From an uncultured Veillonella sp. (lineage in GTDB: Bacteria; Bacillota; Negativicutes; Veillonellales; Veillonellaceae): a stretch of DNA of 36,120 nucleotides. The translations under genes were made by a program, and so were the position numbers. The notes beneath the pieces are model-generated. The model had not been told where the DNA came from and ran no database searches. It saw only the letters and a program-made list of their open reading frames with translations. Of the stretch, positions 9,472-15,930 are shown piece after piece; the stretch's first letter is position 1, and every line of letters begins with the position of its first letter. Location of the stretch: NCBI RefSeq assembly GCF_900545795.1, contig NZ_URAR01000018.1, forward strand, positions 1 through 36,120, read 5' to 3'.

Positions 9472-11463
9472 CTAGGTGCTGTACTTTAAAAAGGTCAGGG
9501 ACGTAATTAAATCTAGTTTTTCCTTCACATGGCACCAGCGATATACAGTAAGGCCATTGGCCGTTGTTTCCTCTTGTAAAATGCCTAATTCCTTAAACAC
9601 TTCAATAGCCAATATAGCTTCTTTATCTGTTTGATCGGCTGGATGGCGATGAATAACTTCTGACTCCACAATATATTTAGGAGCTGTAGGGCTTCTAAAT
9701 ATATCCTTTACAATCACATACATAGCGCGCAAGCCTTCTGTAGTTAGTTTAGTTCGTTGCGACTCTAAGGGACTTAAATCCTGCACCATGAGCTGCGGTG
9801 AAATGCGCCCTTGCCACTCATTCTTTTGTAAGGAAAATGCCACCTTAACCGCTTCATCCGGGAAGATTTCACGATGGTATTCCTCACCATGCCAAATCAT
9901 AGCATCCAAAGGACCTAGTTTTGACTGCAAAATAATCTTGCAATGATTTTTCTGTTGTCCTAGCAAAAATACATCTTGCACTAAAATAGAATTAATAGCA
10001 AAAATCGGCGTACTATTGCCCATGCCATAAGGCTCTAAAGTTTCAATCTGATCAATAAGCTCCACTGTTATATCTTCAGGCTCTATAGCGGCATCAATAT
10101 CAACGATGGGCACATAATCTTCTTCTGTTAGCGCTGTTTTACAATATTCAGTAAGGCGCTGTCTAAGGGCCGGAATATTTTTCTCTTCAATGCTAAAACC
10201 AGCAGCCTGCTTGTGACCACCAAATTGAAGTAACACATCTTCGGCTGACTTCAAGGCTTCATAAATATCGCAATTATCAATGCTTCGACAGGACCCTTTG
10301 CCGATACCATCATGGATACTAATAACTAAAGTGGGGCGGTAAAATTCCTCAACTAATCGCGATGCTACAATACCAATCACACCAGGATGCCAACCTTCAC
10401 CAGCAACAACAATTACTTTATCGGCTAGCTCACCTTGATTTAGGACATCGCGACGCGCTTCTTCATGTATGGCGCGTTCAATTTGCTGGCGCTCTAAATT
10501 TGTTTCCTGTAATTCTTCTGCAATGGCATTGGCCTCGGCTTGTACCTCAGTGGTGAGAAGCTCCACGGCTCTCGTAGCATGTGTTACACGCCCTGCAGCA
10601 TTAAGCCGCGGTGCCAAAGTAAAACCTATATGTCCAGCAGTCAATTTCTTGCCACCAAGCCCCGCTACATCCACCAAAGAAGCTATCCCCATATTAGGAC
10701 TATCATTCATCTTTCGTAAGCCTTCGCGCACAATGATGCGGTTTTCCCCAACTAGAGGAACCACATCAGCTACAGTACCTAAGGCTACAATATCTAAATC
10801 CTCTAAATACTCTTCCCCTGTACGACGTTGCCACAAGGCCTGGCAGAGTTTAAATGCCACACCCACGCCAGACAAATTTTTGTCTGCATATGGACAATCT
10901 GGCTGTTTATGATTAATTACAGCCGCTGCACGTGGAATAATAGGCGGTGCCGTATGATGGTCCGTAATAATCATAGTCAATCGGTCGCGTACAGACTCCA
11001 CAATATCATAGGAACTAATTCCACAGTCTACGGTAATAACTAAGGAGGTTCCTGCTTCAATAATATGCTCTAAGGCTTCAGCATTTAATCCATAGCCTTC
11101 GCTTTGTCGTTCTGGAATATAATAGCTTACATTGGCTCCTAAGCGATTTAAAAATCGATACATCAAGGACGTAGCTGTAATACCGTCTACATCATAATCA
11201 CCGTAAATTACAATTTTATCCTTTTTCTCCACAGCCTCTTCAATGAGGGGAACAGCTTCTGTCATACCTTTTAAAGAAAAAGGATCTAGAAGGTCAGTTA
11301 ACTGACCACCTAGAAACTGTCGTCCTGCATCAGCTGTTGTAATACCTCGATCGATTAATAATTTCGCTACAATAGGGTATACGCCAAGACTGTCTACCAG
11401 CTCCTGTTCCACACCCTGATTATTAGGTGCCAAGCGCCATCGTTTCGCTTTACACTGTTTCAT
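9472..11463 (-). CDS. recJ: Single-stranded-DNA-specific exonuclease RecJ
   Basis: 5'-3' single-strand exonuclease of the DHH family, acting in recombination and mismatch/base-excision repair. Motif I YGDYDVDGITATS is near residue 85, VITVDCGIS and TDHHTAPP (the DHH signature) follow, and the DHHA1 part has FGGHKQAAGFSIE. A further OB-like/C-terminal extension brings it to 663 residues, longer than E. coli RecJ (about 577) and typical of Firmicute versions with an added C-terminal domain. The ribosome site before the ATG is weak (GAGTGAGACG). It is first in the run of nine minus-strand genes leading to aspS, so its upstream region is the obvious place for the operon promoter. Confidence 0.95.
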   Translation of the reverse strand: MKQCKAKRWRLAPNNQGVEQELVDSLGVYPIVAKLLIDRGITTADAGRQFLGGQLTDLLDPFSLKGMTEAVPLIEEAVEKKDKIVIYGDYDVDGITATSLMYRFLNRLGANVSYYIPERQSEGYGLNAEALEHIIEAGTSLVITVDCGISSYDIVESVRDRLTMIITDHHTAPPIIPRAAAVINHKQPDCPYADKNLSGVGVAFKLCQALWQRRTGEEYLEDLDIVALGTVADVVPLVGENRIIVREGLRKMNDSPNMGIASLVDVAGLGGKKLTAGHIGFTLAPRLNAAGRVTHATRAVELLTTEVQAEANAIAEELQETNLERQQIERAIHEEARRDVLNQGELADKVIVVAGEGWHPGVIGIVASRLVEEFYRPTLVISIHDGIGKGSCRSIDNCDIYEALKSAEDVLLQFGGHKQAAGFSIEEKNIPALRQRLTEYCKTALTEEDYVPIVDIDAAIEPEDITVELIDQIETLEPYGMGNSTPIFAINSILVQDVFLLGQQKNHCKIILQSKLGPLDAMIWHGEEYHREIFPDEAVKVAFSLQKNEWQGRISPQLMVQDLSPLESQRTKLTTEGLRAMYVIVKDIFRSPTAPKYIVESEVIHRHPADQTDKEAILAIEVFKELGILQEETTANGLTVYRWCHVKEKLDLITSLTFLKYST

Positions 11464-11824
11464 ATGTATCGTCTCACTCTATCTCTGTTTAAATCAGATT
11501 TCCCATTCAATGTTTCGTATACTAGTTGCATTTGCCAGGTGCTGAGTGTCATAAAGATGACACAAATTACCTGTATTACATTACTTACATTATATTACTT
11601 GCATCACATTACCTACATCACATATATTTTAACTGCGTTGTAATAACTTTTTAATTACTTCTCAAATACATACTTGCAGGCTTCATATACTAATCGAATT
11701 TCAATCTCAATTTAAACCTTACACAATTAATTAGTCTATTATCATTATCAATTTAATTATATTATACACTATATTGCTTGTTAGTAAAATAAAATTCTAT
11801 AATTTTTCTCAATACGTGTGACAT
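11464..11824. other. Gene-free AT-rich leader region upstream of recJ
   Basis: No coding frame or RNA gene is recognisable. It contains the 14-bp tandem array (separate entry) and one TATAAT on the minus strand at 11761-11766. The best -35 near it (TTTACT/TTTTAC) is weak, so a recJ operon promoter here, with a roughly 290-nt leader, is only a possibility. I see no convincing riboswitch. Confidence 0.5.
11566..11621. repeat. 14-bp tandem repeat, 4 units
   Basis: Four consecutive units on the plus strand: ATTACCTGTATTAC, ATTACTTACATTAT, ATTACTTGCATCAC, ATTACCTACATCAC, at 11566, 11580, 11594 and 11608. The spacing is exactly 14 bp with 2-5 differences between units. It sits about 100-160 bp upstream of recJ. 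Confidence 0.85.
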
Positions 11825-11863
11825 AAAAAAAAATGAGTGATTATCAAAATGTAATCACTCATT
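11825..11863 (-). terminator. Rho-independent terminator of hydG
   Basis: Perfect 12-bp inverted repeat AATGAGTGATTA (11832-11843) and TAATCACTCATT (11852-11863) with an 8-nt loop. Read on the minus strand it is followed by a run of T (A-tract at 11825-11833 on plus). It starts 37 bp after the hydG stop. Confidence 0.93.
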
Positions 11864-11899
11864 CCCTAAGTTTTAATTTTTATACGATTATTTTATCAA

Positions 11900-13318
11900 T
11901 TAAAAACGGAAATCGCGTTCGCCATGTTCCATCTGTTTAATGTATTTAGCAGATGCTTCTTTAACTTTTTCATTTTTAATCTTATGAAGTTGCTCTTCAA
12001 TAACAGCCTCACCAGTTGCCTTAGTTTCATCACTAGCATAATCGAGTAAGTATTCATTAAGAGTCATCAATGCATTTGGTTGACAGCAGTTATGAATCTG
12101 ACCACTCTTAGCTAACGCCATGAAACGGTCCCCTGTACGACCAGCACGGTAGCAAGCAGTACAGAAGCTTGGTACATAACCTAATTCTAACAACCAGTCA
12201 ACGATTTCATCTAAGCTGCGTTGGTCACTAGTATCAAATTGTGCAGAGTTATCTTCTGGAAGCTCTTCTTCCTTATAGCCACCTACACTTGTGCGGGAAC
12301 CACCACTAATTTGCGAAATACCAAGCGCTAAACCGCGTTCACGCATGCGTTGGCTTTCACGAGTAGACATAATCATCCCCGTATATGGTGTGGATACACG
12401 AATTAAAGCTACGATTTTTTCAAATACATCATCAGGCACAGCATTGCTAAAATCTTCTACATCAATATCATCAGCTGGGCAAATGCGAGGTACTGAAATA
12501 GTGTGAGGACCTACGCCAAACACAGCTTCTAAATGCTCTGCATGCATTAATAGACCTACAAAATCATAACGATAATGCTCTAAGCCATAAAGTACGCCAA
12601 TCCCTACATCATCAATGCCGCCCTTCATAGCGCGGTCCATAGCTTCAGTATGGTATGCGTAGTTGCTCTTTGGTCCATGTGGATGAAGCGCTTCATAGTT
12701 TTCTTTATTGTATGTTTCTTGGAATAATGTGTATGTACCAATACCTGCTTCATGTAGTTTCTTGTAGTCTTCCACTTCACAAGCTGCAATATTTACATTA
12801 ACACGACGAATTTCGCCATTTTTATTCTTAATGCTGTAAATTGTTTTAATACATTCTAAAATATATTCCAATGGATTGTTGATTGGATCTTCACCAGACT
12901 CAATAACAATACGCTTATGCCCCATAGCTTCCAACGCAAGAACCTCTTCACGAACTTGCTCTTGAGTTAGCTTTTTACGGGAAATATTGCGGTTTTTAGC
13001 ATGATATGGACAATATACGCAACCATTTATACAGTAATTAGATAAATAAAGAGGCGCAAATAATACGATGCGATCGCCGTAAATCTTTTGTTTAATTTCT
13101 TTTGCCAAGGCAAACAATTTCTCTTTATACTCTGGCAATGGGCATTCCAATAAAACCGCTGCTTCACGGTGATTTAAGCCATTATATGTAGCTGCTTTAG
13201 CTAAAATTTGGTCAAGCAATTCACGATTTTCTTTGTTTGCTTCAGCATATGCTAAAGTATCCAAAATCTCTTCGTGATTAATAAATTCTTCTGCCTTAGA
13301 AGATTTTACGTCGTACAT
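11900..13318 (-). CDS. hydG: [FeFe]-hydrogenase H-cluster maturase HydG
   Basis: Radical SAM tyrosine lyase that breaks tyrosine into p-cresol, CO and cyanide and builds the Fe(CO)2(CN) synthon for the [FeFe]-hydrogenase H-cluster. The SAM cluster motif is CINGCVYC (Cys96, Cys100, Cys103; CX3CX2C). The auxiliary-cluster motif specific to HydG is intact: CTAC (Cys386, Cys389) and Cys412, giving CX2CX22C, which separates it from ThiH. The 472-residue length is normal. It is monocistronic here, with its own terminator and candidate promoter; hydE, hydF and the hydrogenase are not in this window. Its presence says the organism assembles an [FeFe] hydrogenase, in keeping with the ferredoxin gene at 35569. 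Confidence 0.95.
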   Translation of the reverse strand: MYDVKSSKAEEFINHEEILDTLAYAEANKENRELLDQILAKAATYNGLNHREAAVLLECPLPEYKEKLFALAKEIKQKIYGDRIVLFAPLYLSNYCINGCVYCPYHAKNRNISRKKLTQEQVREEVLALEAMGHKRIVIESGEDPINNPLEYILECIKTIYSIKNKNGEIRRVNVNIAACEVEDYKKLHEAGIGTYTLFQETYNKENYEALHPHGPKSNYAYHTEAMDRAMKGGIDDVGIGVLYGLEHYRYDFVGLLMHAEHLEAVFGVGPHTISVPRICPADDIDVEDFSNAVPDDVFEKIVALIRVSTPYTGMIMSTRESQRMRERGLALGISQISGGSRTSVGGYKEEELPEDNSAQFDTSDQRSLDEIVDWLLELGYVPSFCTACYRAGRTGDRFMALAKSGQIHNCCQPNALMTLNEYLLDYASDETKATGEAVIEEQLHKIKNEKVKEASAKYIKQMEHGERDFRF

Positions 13319-13475
13319 ACTGATCTCCTTTACTCATACCATAGTGAAGCCCTGTGCCCTCGCCCTTTCCCAAGTACGAGCTCACTAACCATCTACACTT
13401 TGACAGCCTATTCAGATTAAGCATACTTACTATGCACTTTGCTTCTACTATATTGAATCTCTTGAATATGACTTA

Positions 13476-13504
13476 ATTATACAACTTTTGTACAGATTTG
13501 GGAA
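13476..13504 (-). promoter_or_regulatory. Candidate hydG promoter
   Basis: On the minus strand TATAAT (13481-13476) is preceded after 17 nt by TTCCCA (13504-13499), which matches four of six -35 positions. It would give a 5' leader of about 150 nt before hydG. The -10 is perfect; the -35 is weak. Confidence 0.4.
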
Positions 13505-13615
13505 CACTACTATATCATAATGCCCCTCAAAACATCATTATTTTATGTGCTGTTACGTATTCATTATAAGCATAATACGAGAAGTTTTTCAAAAAACTTT
13601 ATTATTTGCCCTAAT

Positions 13616-13668
13616 CCCCTATGATTCATGGGCTCTTTTTAACTGTTCCCGAGTTCCTTAGGGGCGTT
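13616..13668. repeat. 53-bp direct repeat, copy A
   Basis: Begins CCCCTATGATTCATGGGCTC and ends TTCCTTAGGGGCGTT. It matches copy B 127 bp to the right with three mismatches. Its ends, CCCCTA and TAGGGG, are complementary, so each copy can fold on itself. It is followed at 13715 by a 13-bp box ATTCGAGCTTGAC that also recurs after copy B. Confidence 0.9.
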
Positions 13669-13742
13669 CTAGCGCTTCTGTTAAATGATTTGCGTATATA
13701 TGTATGTCACGACCATTCGAGCTTGACCCCAACGCCCCTAAC

Positions 13743-13795
13743 CCCCTATGATTCATCGGCTCTTTTTAACCGTTCCCGAGATCCTTAGGGGCGTT
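13743..13795. repeat. 53-bp direct repeat, copy B
   Basis: Starts CCCCTATGATTCATCGGCTC and ends ATCCTTAGGGGCGTT. With its left flank it gives a perfect 11-bp inverted repeat, AACGCCCCTAA (13730-13740) and TTAGGGGCGTT (13786-13796). The box ATTCGAGCTTGAC recurs at 13840. The first 12 bases also equal one arm of the rpmA terminator at 13908-13953. Confidence 0.9.
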
Positions 13796-13812
13796 TATGT
13801 TGAATATGCTAA

Positions 13813-13884
13813 AAGGAAACGGCTGTCTTACGGACGAACATTCGAGCTTGACGAGCCGAGAGCCTGGAAGACAGCCGTTTCCTT
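13813..13884. repeat. Long inverted repeat, 17-bp perfect arms
   Basis: AAGGAAACGGCTGTCTT (13813-13829) and AAGACAGCCGTTTCCTT (13868-13884) are exact reverse complements around a 38-nt loop. The loop contains the box shared with the left module and a small CGAA/TTCG stem. There is no good T-tract on either side, so it is not an ordinary terminator. It could be a structured RNA, a processing site or a small palindromic element. Confidence 0.88.
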
Positions 13885-13900
13885 CTTCCACACCACCACA

Positions 13901-13953
13901 AAAAAGCCCCCTATAATTCAGCAGCTCAAAAGAGCCACCGAATCATAGGGGAC
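13901..13953 (-). terminator. Rho-independent terminator of the rplU-prp-rpmA operon
   Basis: Near-perfect 20-bp stem with loop AAAA: CCCCTATAATTCAGCAGCTC pairs with GAGCCACCGAATCATAGGGG. On the minus strand it is followed by GCTTTTTT. It begins about 10 bp after the rpmA stop. Confidence 0.93.
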
Positions 13954-13963
13954 TTAAAAAGTC

Positions 13964-14248
13964 TTACGCTTCGATTGGATATACGCTAACTTTACGGTTA
14001 TAGCGACCATCGCGTTCAAACGCAACTTTACCAGGAACTAAAGCGAATAAAGTATCGTCTTTGCCGATACCTACGTTAGTGCCAGGATGGAAATGAGTAC
14101 CACGTTGACGAACGATGATGTTACCGCTTTTTACAACGGAACCATCATGACATTTAACGCCAAGACGTTTGGATTCGCTATCGCGACCATTACGTGTACT
14201 GGATACACCTTTCTTATGTGCAAATAATTGCAAATCAAAAGTAAACAT
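13964..14248 (-). CDS. rpmA: 50S ribosomal protein bL27 with cleavable N-terminal extension
   Basis: Large-subunit protein whose N-terminus reaches the peptidyl-transferase centre. The ATG at 14248 with GGAGG 8 nt upstream is preferred to the GTG at 14257. The mature form begins AHKKG at residue 10, preceded by the nine-residue extension MFTFDLQLF. This matches the Firmicute-type extension (as in Staphylococcus aureus) that Prp cuts between Phe9 and Ala10. It is last of rplU-prp-rpmA and is followed by a strong terminator. Confidence 0.97.
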   Translation of the reverse strand: MFTFDLQLFAHKKGVSSTRNGRDSESKRLGVKCHDGSVVKSGNIIVRQRGTHFHPGTNVGIGKDDTLFALVPGKVAFERDGRYNRKVSVYPIEA

Positions 14249-14260
14249 TCCGTTCACCTC

Positions 14261-14575
14261 CTACATATCACTAAGTGTAACAAAGTCACTATATTGTTTG
14301 CTAATCTCCTCGAGACCGAGCATCATAGTCTCCAATATAGTTTGGCTCTGATCAGTGATTTCACCATCAAGTTTGATAATTAAGTCACCGGAGCTGTTTG
14401 TATATGTGCCGCGCTGCTTAGCAACTTGCTCTAAACCTAGCACAGCAGTGCAAGCTAGAGAAGATACGGCGGCGCACACAATATCATATCCATGCTCATC
14501 ATATTCAGCATGTCCCGTGATGTGACAATCTACAATCTGAGATGCCTCATTGCGAACAATTTGAACCTTGATCAT
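14261..14575 (-). CDS. prp: Ribosomal-processing cysteine protease Prp
   Basis: Small cysteine protease (104 residues) that removes the N-terminal extension of bL27, a step essential in species that have it. The catalytic pair is visible: His22 in TGHAEYDEHGYD and Cys34 in DIVCAAVSSL. Its position between rplU and rpmA is the conserved Firmicute order and puts protease and substrate on one mRNA. It starts 3 bp after the rplU stop. Older annotations call it YsxB or DUF464. Confidence 0.96.
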   Translation of the reverse strand: MIKVQIVRNEASQIVDCHITGHAEYDEHGYDIVCAAVSSLACTAVLGLEQVAKQRGTYTNSSGDLIIKLDGEITDQSQTILETMMLGLEEISKQYSDFVTLSDM

Positions 14576-14578
14576 GTC

Positions 14579-14890
14579 TTACGCCTCGATAGATTCGATG
14601 CGAACCTTTGTGAACGGTTGACGATGACCTTGACGACGACGGTAGTTGGATTTGGATTTATATTTGAAAACTAAAATCTTCTTCGCTTTACCATGTTCAA
14701 GTACTTTGCCTGTTACTTTTGCACCGTCCACAAGTGGAAGACCAACTTTCACGTCACTGTCATTAACAACAGTTAACACTTCGTCAAACGTTACAGTTTC
14801 TTCTGCAGCTGCTTCCAATTTTTCGATAGTAATTACATCGCCTTCTGCAACGCGATATTGTTTACCACCAGTTTTAATGATTGCGTACAT
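14579..14890 (-). CDS. rplU: 50S ribosomal protein bL21
   Basis: Large-subunit rRNA-binding protein of 103 residues, starting MYAIIKTGGKQYRVAEGD, with the conserved C-terminal KYKSKSNYRRRQGHRQPFTKV. The ATG at 14890 has AAGGAGG about 6 nt upstream; an open frame extends further up to 14986 but only through the leader RNA. It is the first gene of rplU-prp-rpmA and is driven by the promoter at 15018-15046. Confidence 0.97.
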   Translation of the reverse strand: MYAIIKTGGKQYRVAEGDVITIEKLEAAAEETVTFDEVLTVVNDSDVKVGLPLVDGAKVTGKVLEHGKAKKILVFKYKSKSNYRRRQGHRQPFTKVRIESIEA

Positions 14891-15010
14891 TGTGACACCT
14901 CCTTGTTTTCGAACTCGCTGAATACGGTATTCTCTCATGCCTAATGGGATGAGGGACTTTTTACAAACCTCTCCATGCGGCTGCAATAGTTGGGCGTACC
15001 CAAACTATGA
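14891..15010 (-). ncRNA. Candidate L21-type ribosomal leader RNA of rplU
   Basis: About 120 nt separate the predicted start of transcription from the rplU ATG, long for a gene with a strong ribosome site. The transcript can form CTCAT/ATGAG around CCCATTAGGC and has a GAATAC/GTATTC palindrome. Firmicutes are known to carry an L21 leader upstream of rplU that mediates feedback control. I cannot align it to that family here, so this is inference from position and length. Confidence 0.45.
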
Positions 15011-15017
15011 CTAATTT

Positions 15018-15046
15018 ATTTTACATGATATACATGCAAATGTCAA
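15018..15046 (-). promoter_or_regulatory. Sigma-A promoter of rplU
   Basis: On the minus strand: TTGACA (15046-15041), 17-nt spacer, TAAAAT (15023-15018). The -35 is consensus and the -10 has one mismatch. Transcription should start near 15011. Confidence 0.87.
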
Positions 15047-15139
15047 ATCATTTATAAGTTAATACATCTATATATCTATTTATAATTTTATTATATTTCT
15101 ATAATATTTCTTTAACATTTATATAGCATTTATAAAAAA

Positions 15140-15721
15140 TTATAGCATTGACACAGCCAATACACCTAAATGTTGTAATAAAATTTTCAAGCCAATCAAA
15201 ATAAGCACAAAGCCACCGATCATTTCTGCTCGACCAGACAATAGCTTAGCTAATTGTTGACCTAAAAACACGCCGCCCAGGGAAATGACAAAGGTAATGA
15301 TGCCGATCATAGAGGCCGCTGTCCATACATTAACATTAAAGAATGCAATAGTAATACCTATAGCCAACGCATCAATACTGGTAACAAAGGCGAGGACAAA
15401 CATTTCACGCCATTTTACTAAATGACAAATAATATCGCCTTCTTCAACCGGCTTGCAGCTATTGCGAATCATATTAATCCCCAAATAGCCAAGCAAGGTA
15501 AAAATAATCCAATGGTCATAGTCATCAATTTTTCCTGCTAATTGAGCACCAATAACCCAACCAACAAGGGGCATAATCATCTGGAACAAGCCAAACAAAA
15601 AAGGTAGACCTATCCGCTTCAATGGTTCTTTGTCTGAAATACAAGGTCCTTTAGCAATGGCTACAGCAAACGCATCCATAGCTAGACTTACAGCTACTAA
15701 AGCTATCTCCCACATCGACAT
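15140..15721 (-). CDS. mntP: Manganese efflux pump MntP
   Basis: Six-helix inner-membrane exporter that lowers intracellular Mn2+. The two family signatures with membrane-embedded Asp are AMDAFAVAIAKG in the first helix and TSIDALAIG in the second half, reflecting the internal repeat. The 193-residue length is normal. I chose the ATG at 15721 with AAGGATG 8 nt upstream, not the frame-open ATG at 15754. It has its own promoter embedded in the rng terminator. Its place between rng and rplU breaks a usually adjacent pair, so it looks inserted. I looked for a yybP-ykoY manganese riboswitch in the roughly 80-nt leader and saw none. Confidence 0.93.
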   Translation of the reverse strand: MSMWEIALVAVSLAMDAFAVAIAKGPCISDKEPLKRIGLPFLFGLFQMIMPLVGWVIGAQLAGKIDDYDHWIIFTLLGYLGINMIRNSCKPVEEGDIICHLVKWREMFVLAFVTSIDALAIGITIAFFNVNVWTAASMIGIITFVISLGGVFLGQQLAKLLSGRAEMIGGFVLILIGLKILLQHLGVLAVSML

Positions 15722-15809
15722 AGGTCTGACATCCTTTCCACTTGTGACTTGCATCTAATAATGCTAACAATATTTTGAACAAAGCGCACTTGCTTAATTT
15801 AACCTTTAT

Positions 15810-15838
15810 ATTATACGAAAAAAAGAGACCTGTAGCAA
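15810..15838 (-). promoter_or_regulatory. mntP promoter overlapping the rng terminator
   Basis: On the minus strand TTGCTA (15838-15833), 17-nt spacer, TATAAT (15815-15810). The -35 lies in the loop side of the terminator hairpin and the spacer includes its T-tract. Confidence 0.72.
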
Positions 15839-15853
15839 CTACAAAATCTCTTT
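15818..15853 (-). terminator. Rho-independent terminator of rng
   Basis: On the minus strand AAAGAGA ... TCTCTTT (arms 15847-15853 and 15822-15828) with an inner TGTAG/CTACA stem, followed by seven T. It lies 78 bp beyond the rng stop. Confidence 0.85.
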
Positions 15854-15930
15854 TCATCATAAATTACACCATATGTTATATTTTATAAATTCCACTTTGC
15901 CTATAGACTTTTTATCCATCTAAAGCTAGT

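Larger units (their letters stand above)
13319..13963. other. 645-bp gene-free region between hydG and rpmA
   Basis: It holds, in order, the hydG leader and candidate promoter, a duplicated 127-bp module, a long inverted repeat and the rpmA operon terminator (listed separately). Open frames crossing it (for example 13748-13948 on plus) consist of repeat and hairpin sequence and have no plausible ribosome site, so I call no gene. In relatives obgE often follows rpmA; here it does not. Confidence 0.7.

Noticed and set aside
10469..10912. 147-codon plus-strand frame opposite recJ
   Set aside because: It is wholly inside recJ, whose DHH and DHHA1 motifs cover the region.
13319..13475. TPP or other riboswitch ahead of hydG (an old ThiH-like annotation might suggest one)
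   Set aside because: No THI-box or other conserved riboswitch core is visible, and the auxiliary-cluster Cys motif marks the gene as HydG.
13748..13948. 66-codon plus-strand frame in the hydG-rpmA gap
   Set aside because: It is made of repeat copy B, the inverted repeat and the terminator arm, and has no ribosome site.
15722..15803. yybP-ykoY manganese riboswitch before mntP
   Set aside because: The leader is only about 80 nt and lacks the conserved core of that riboswitch.
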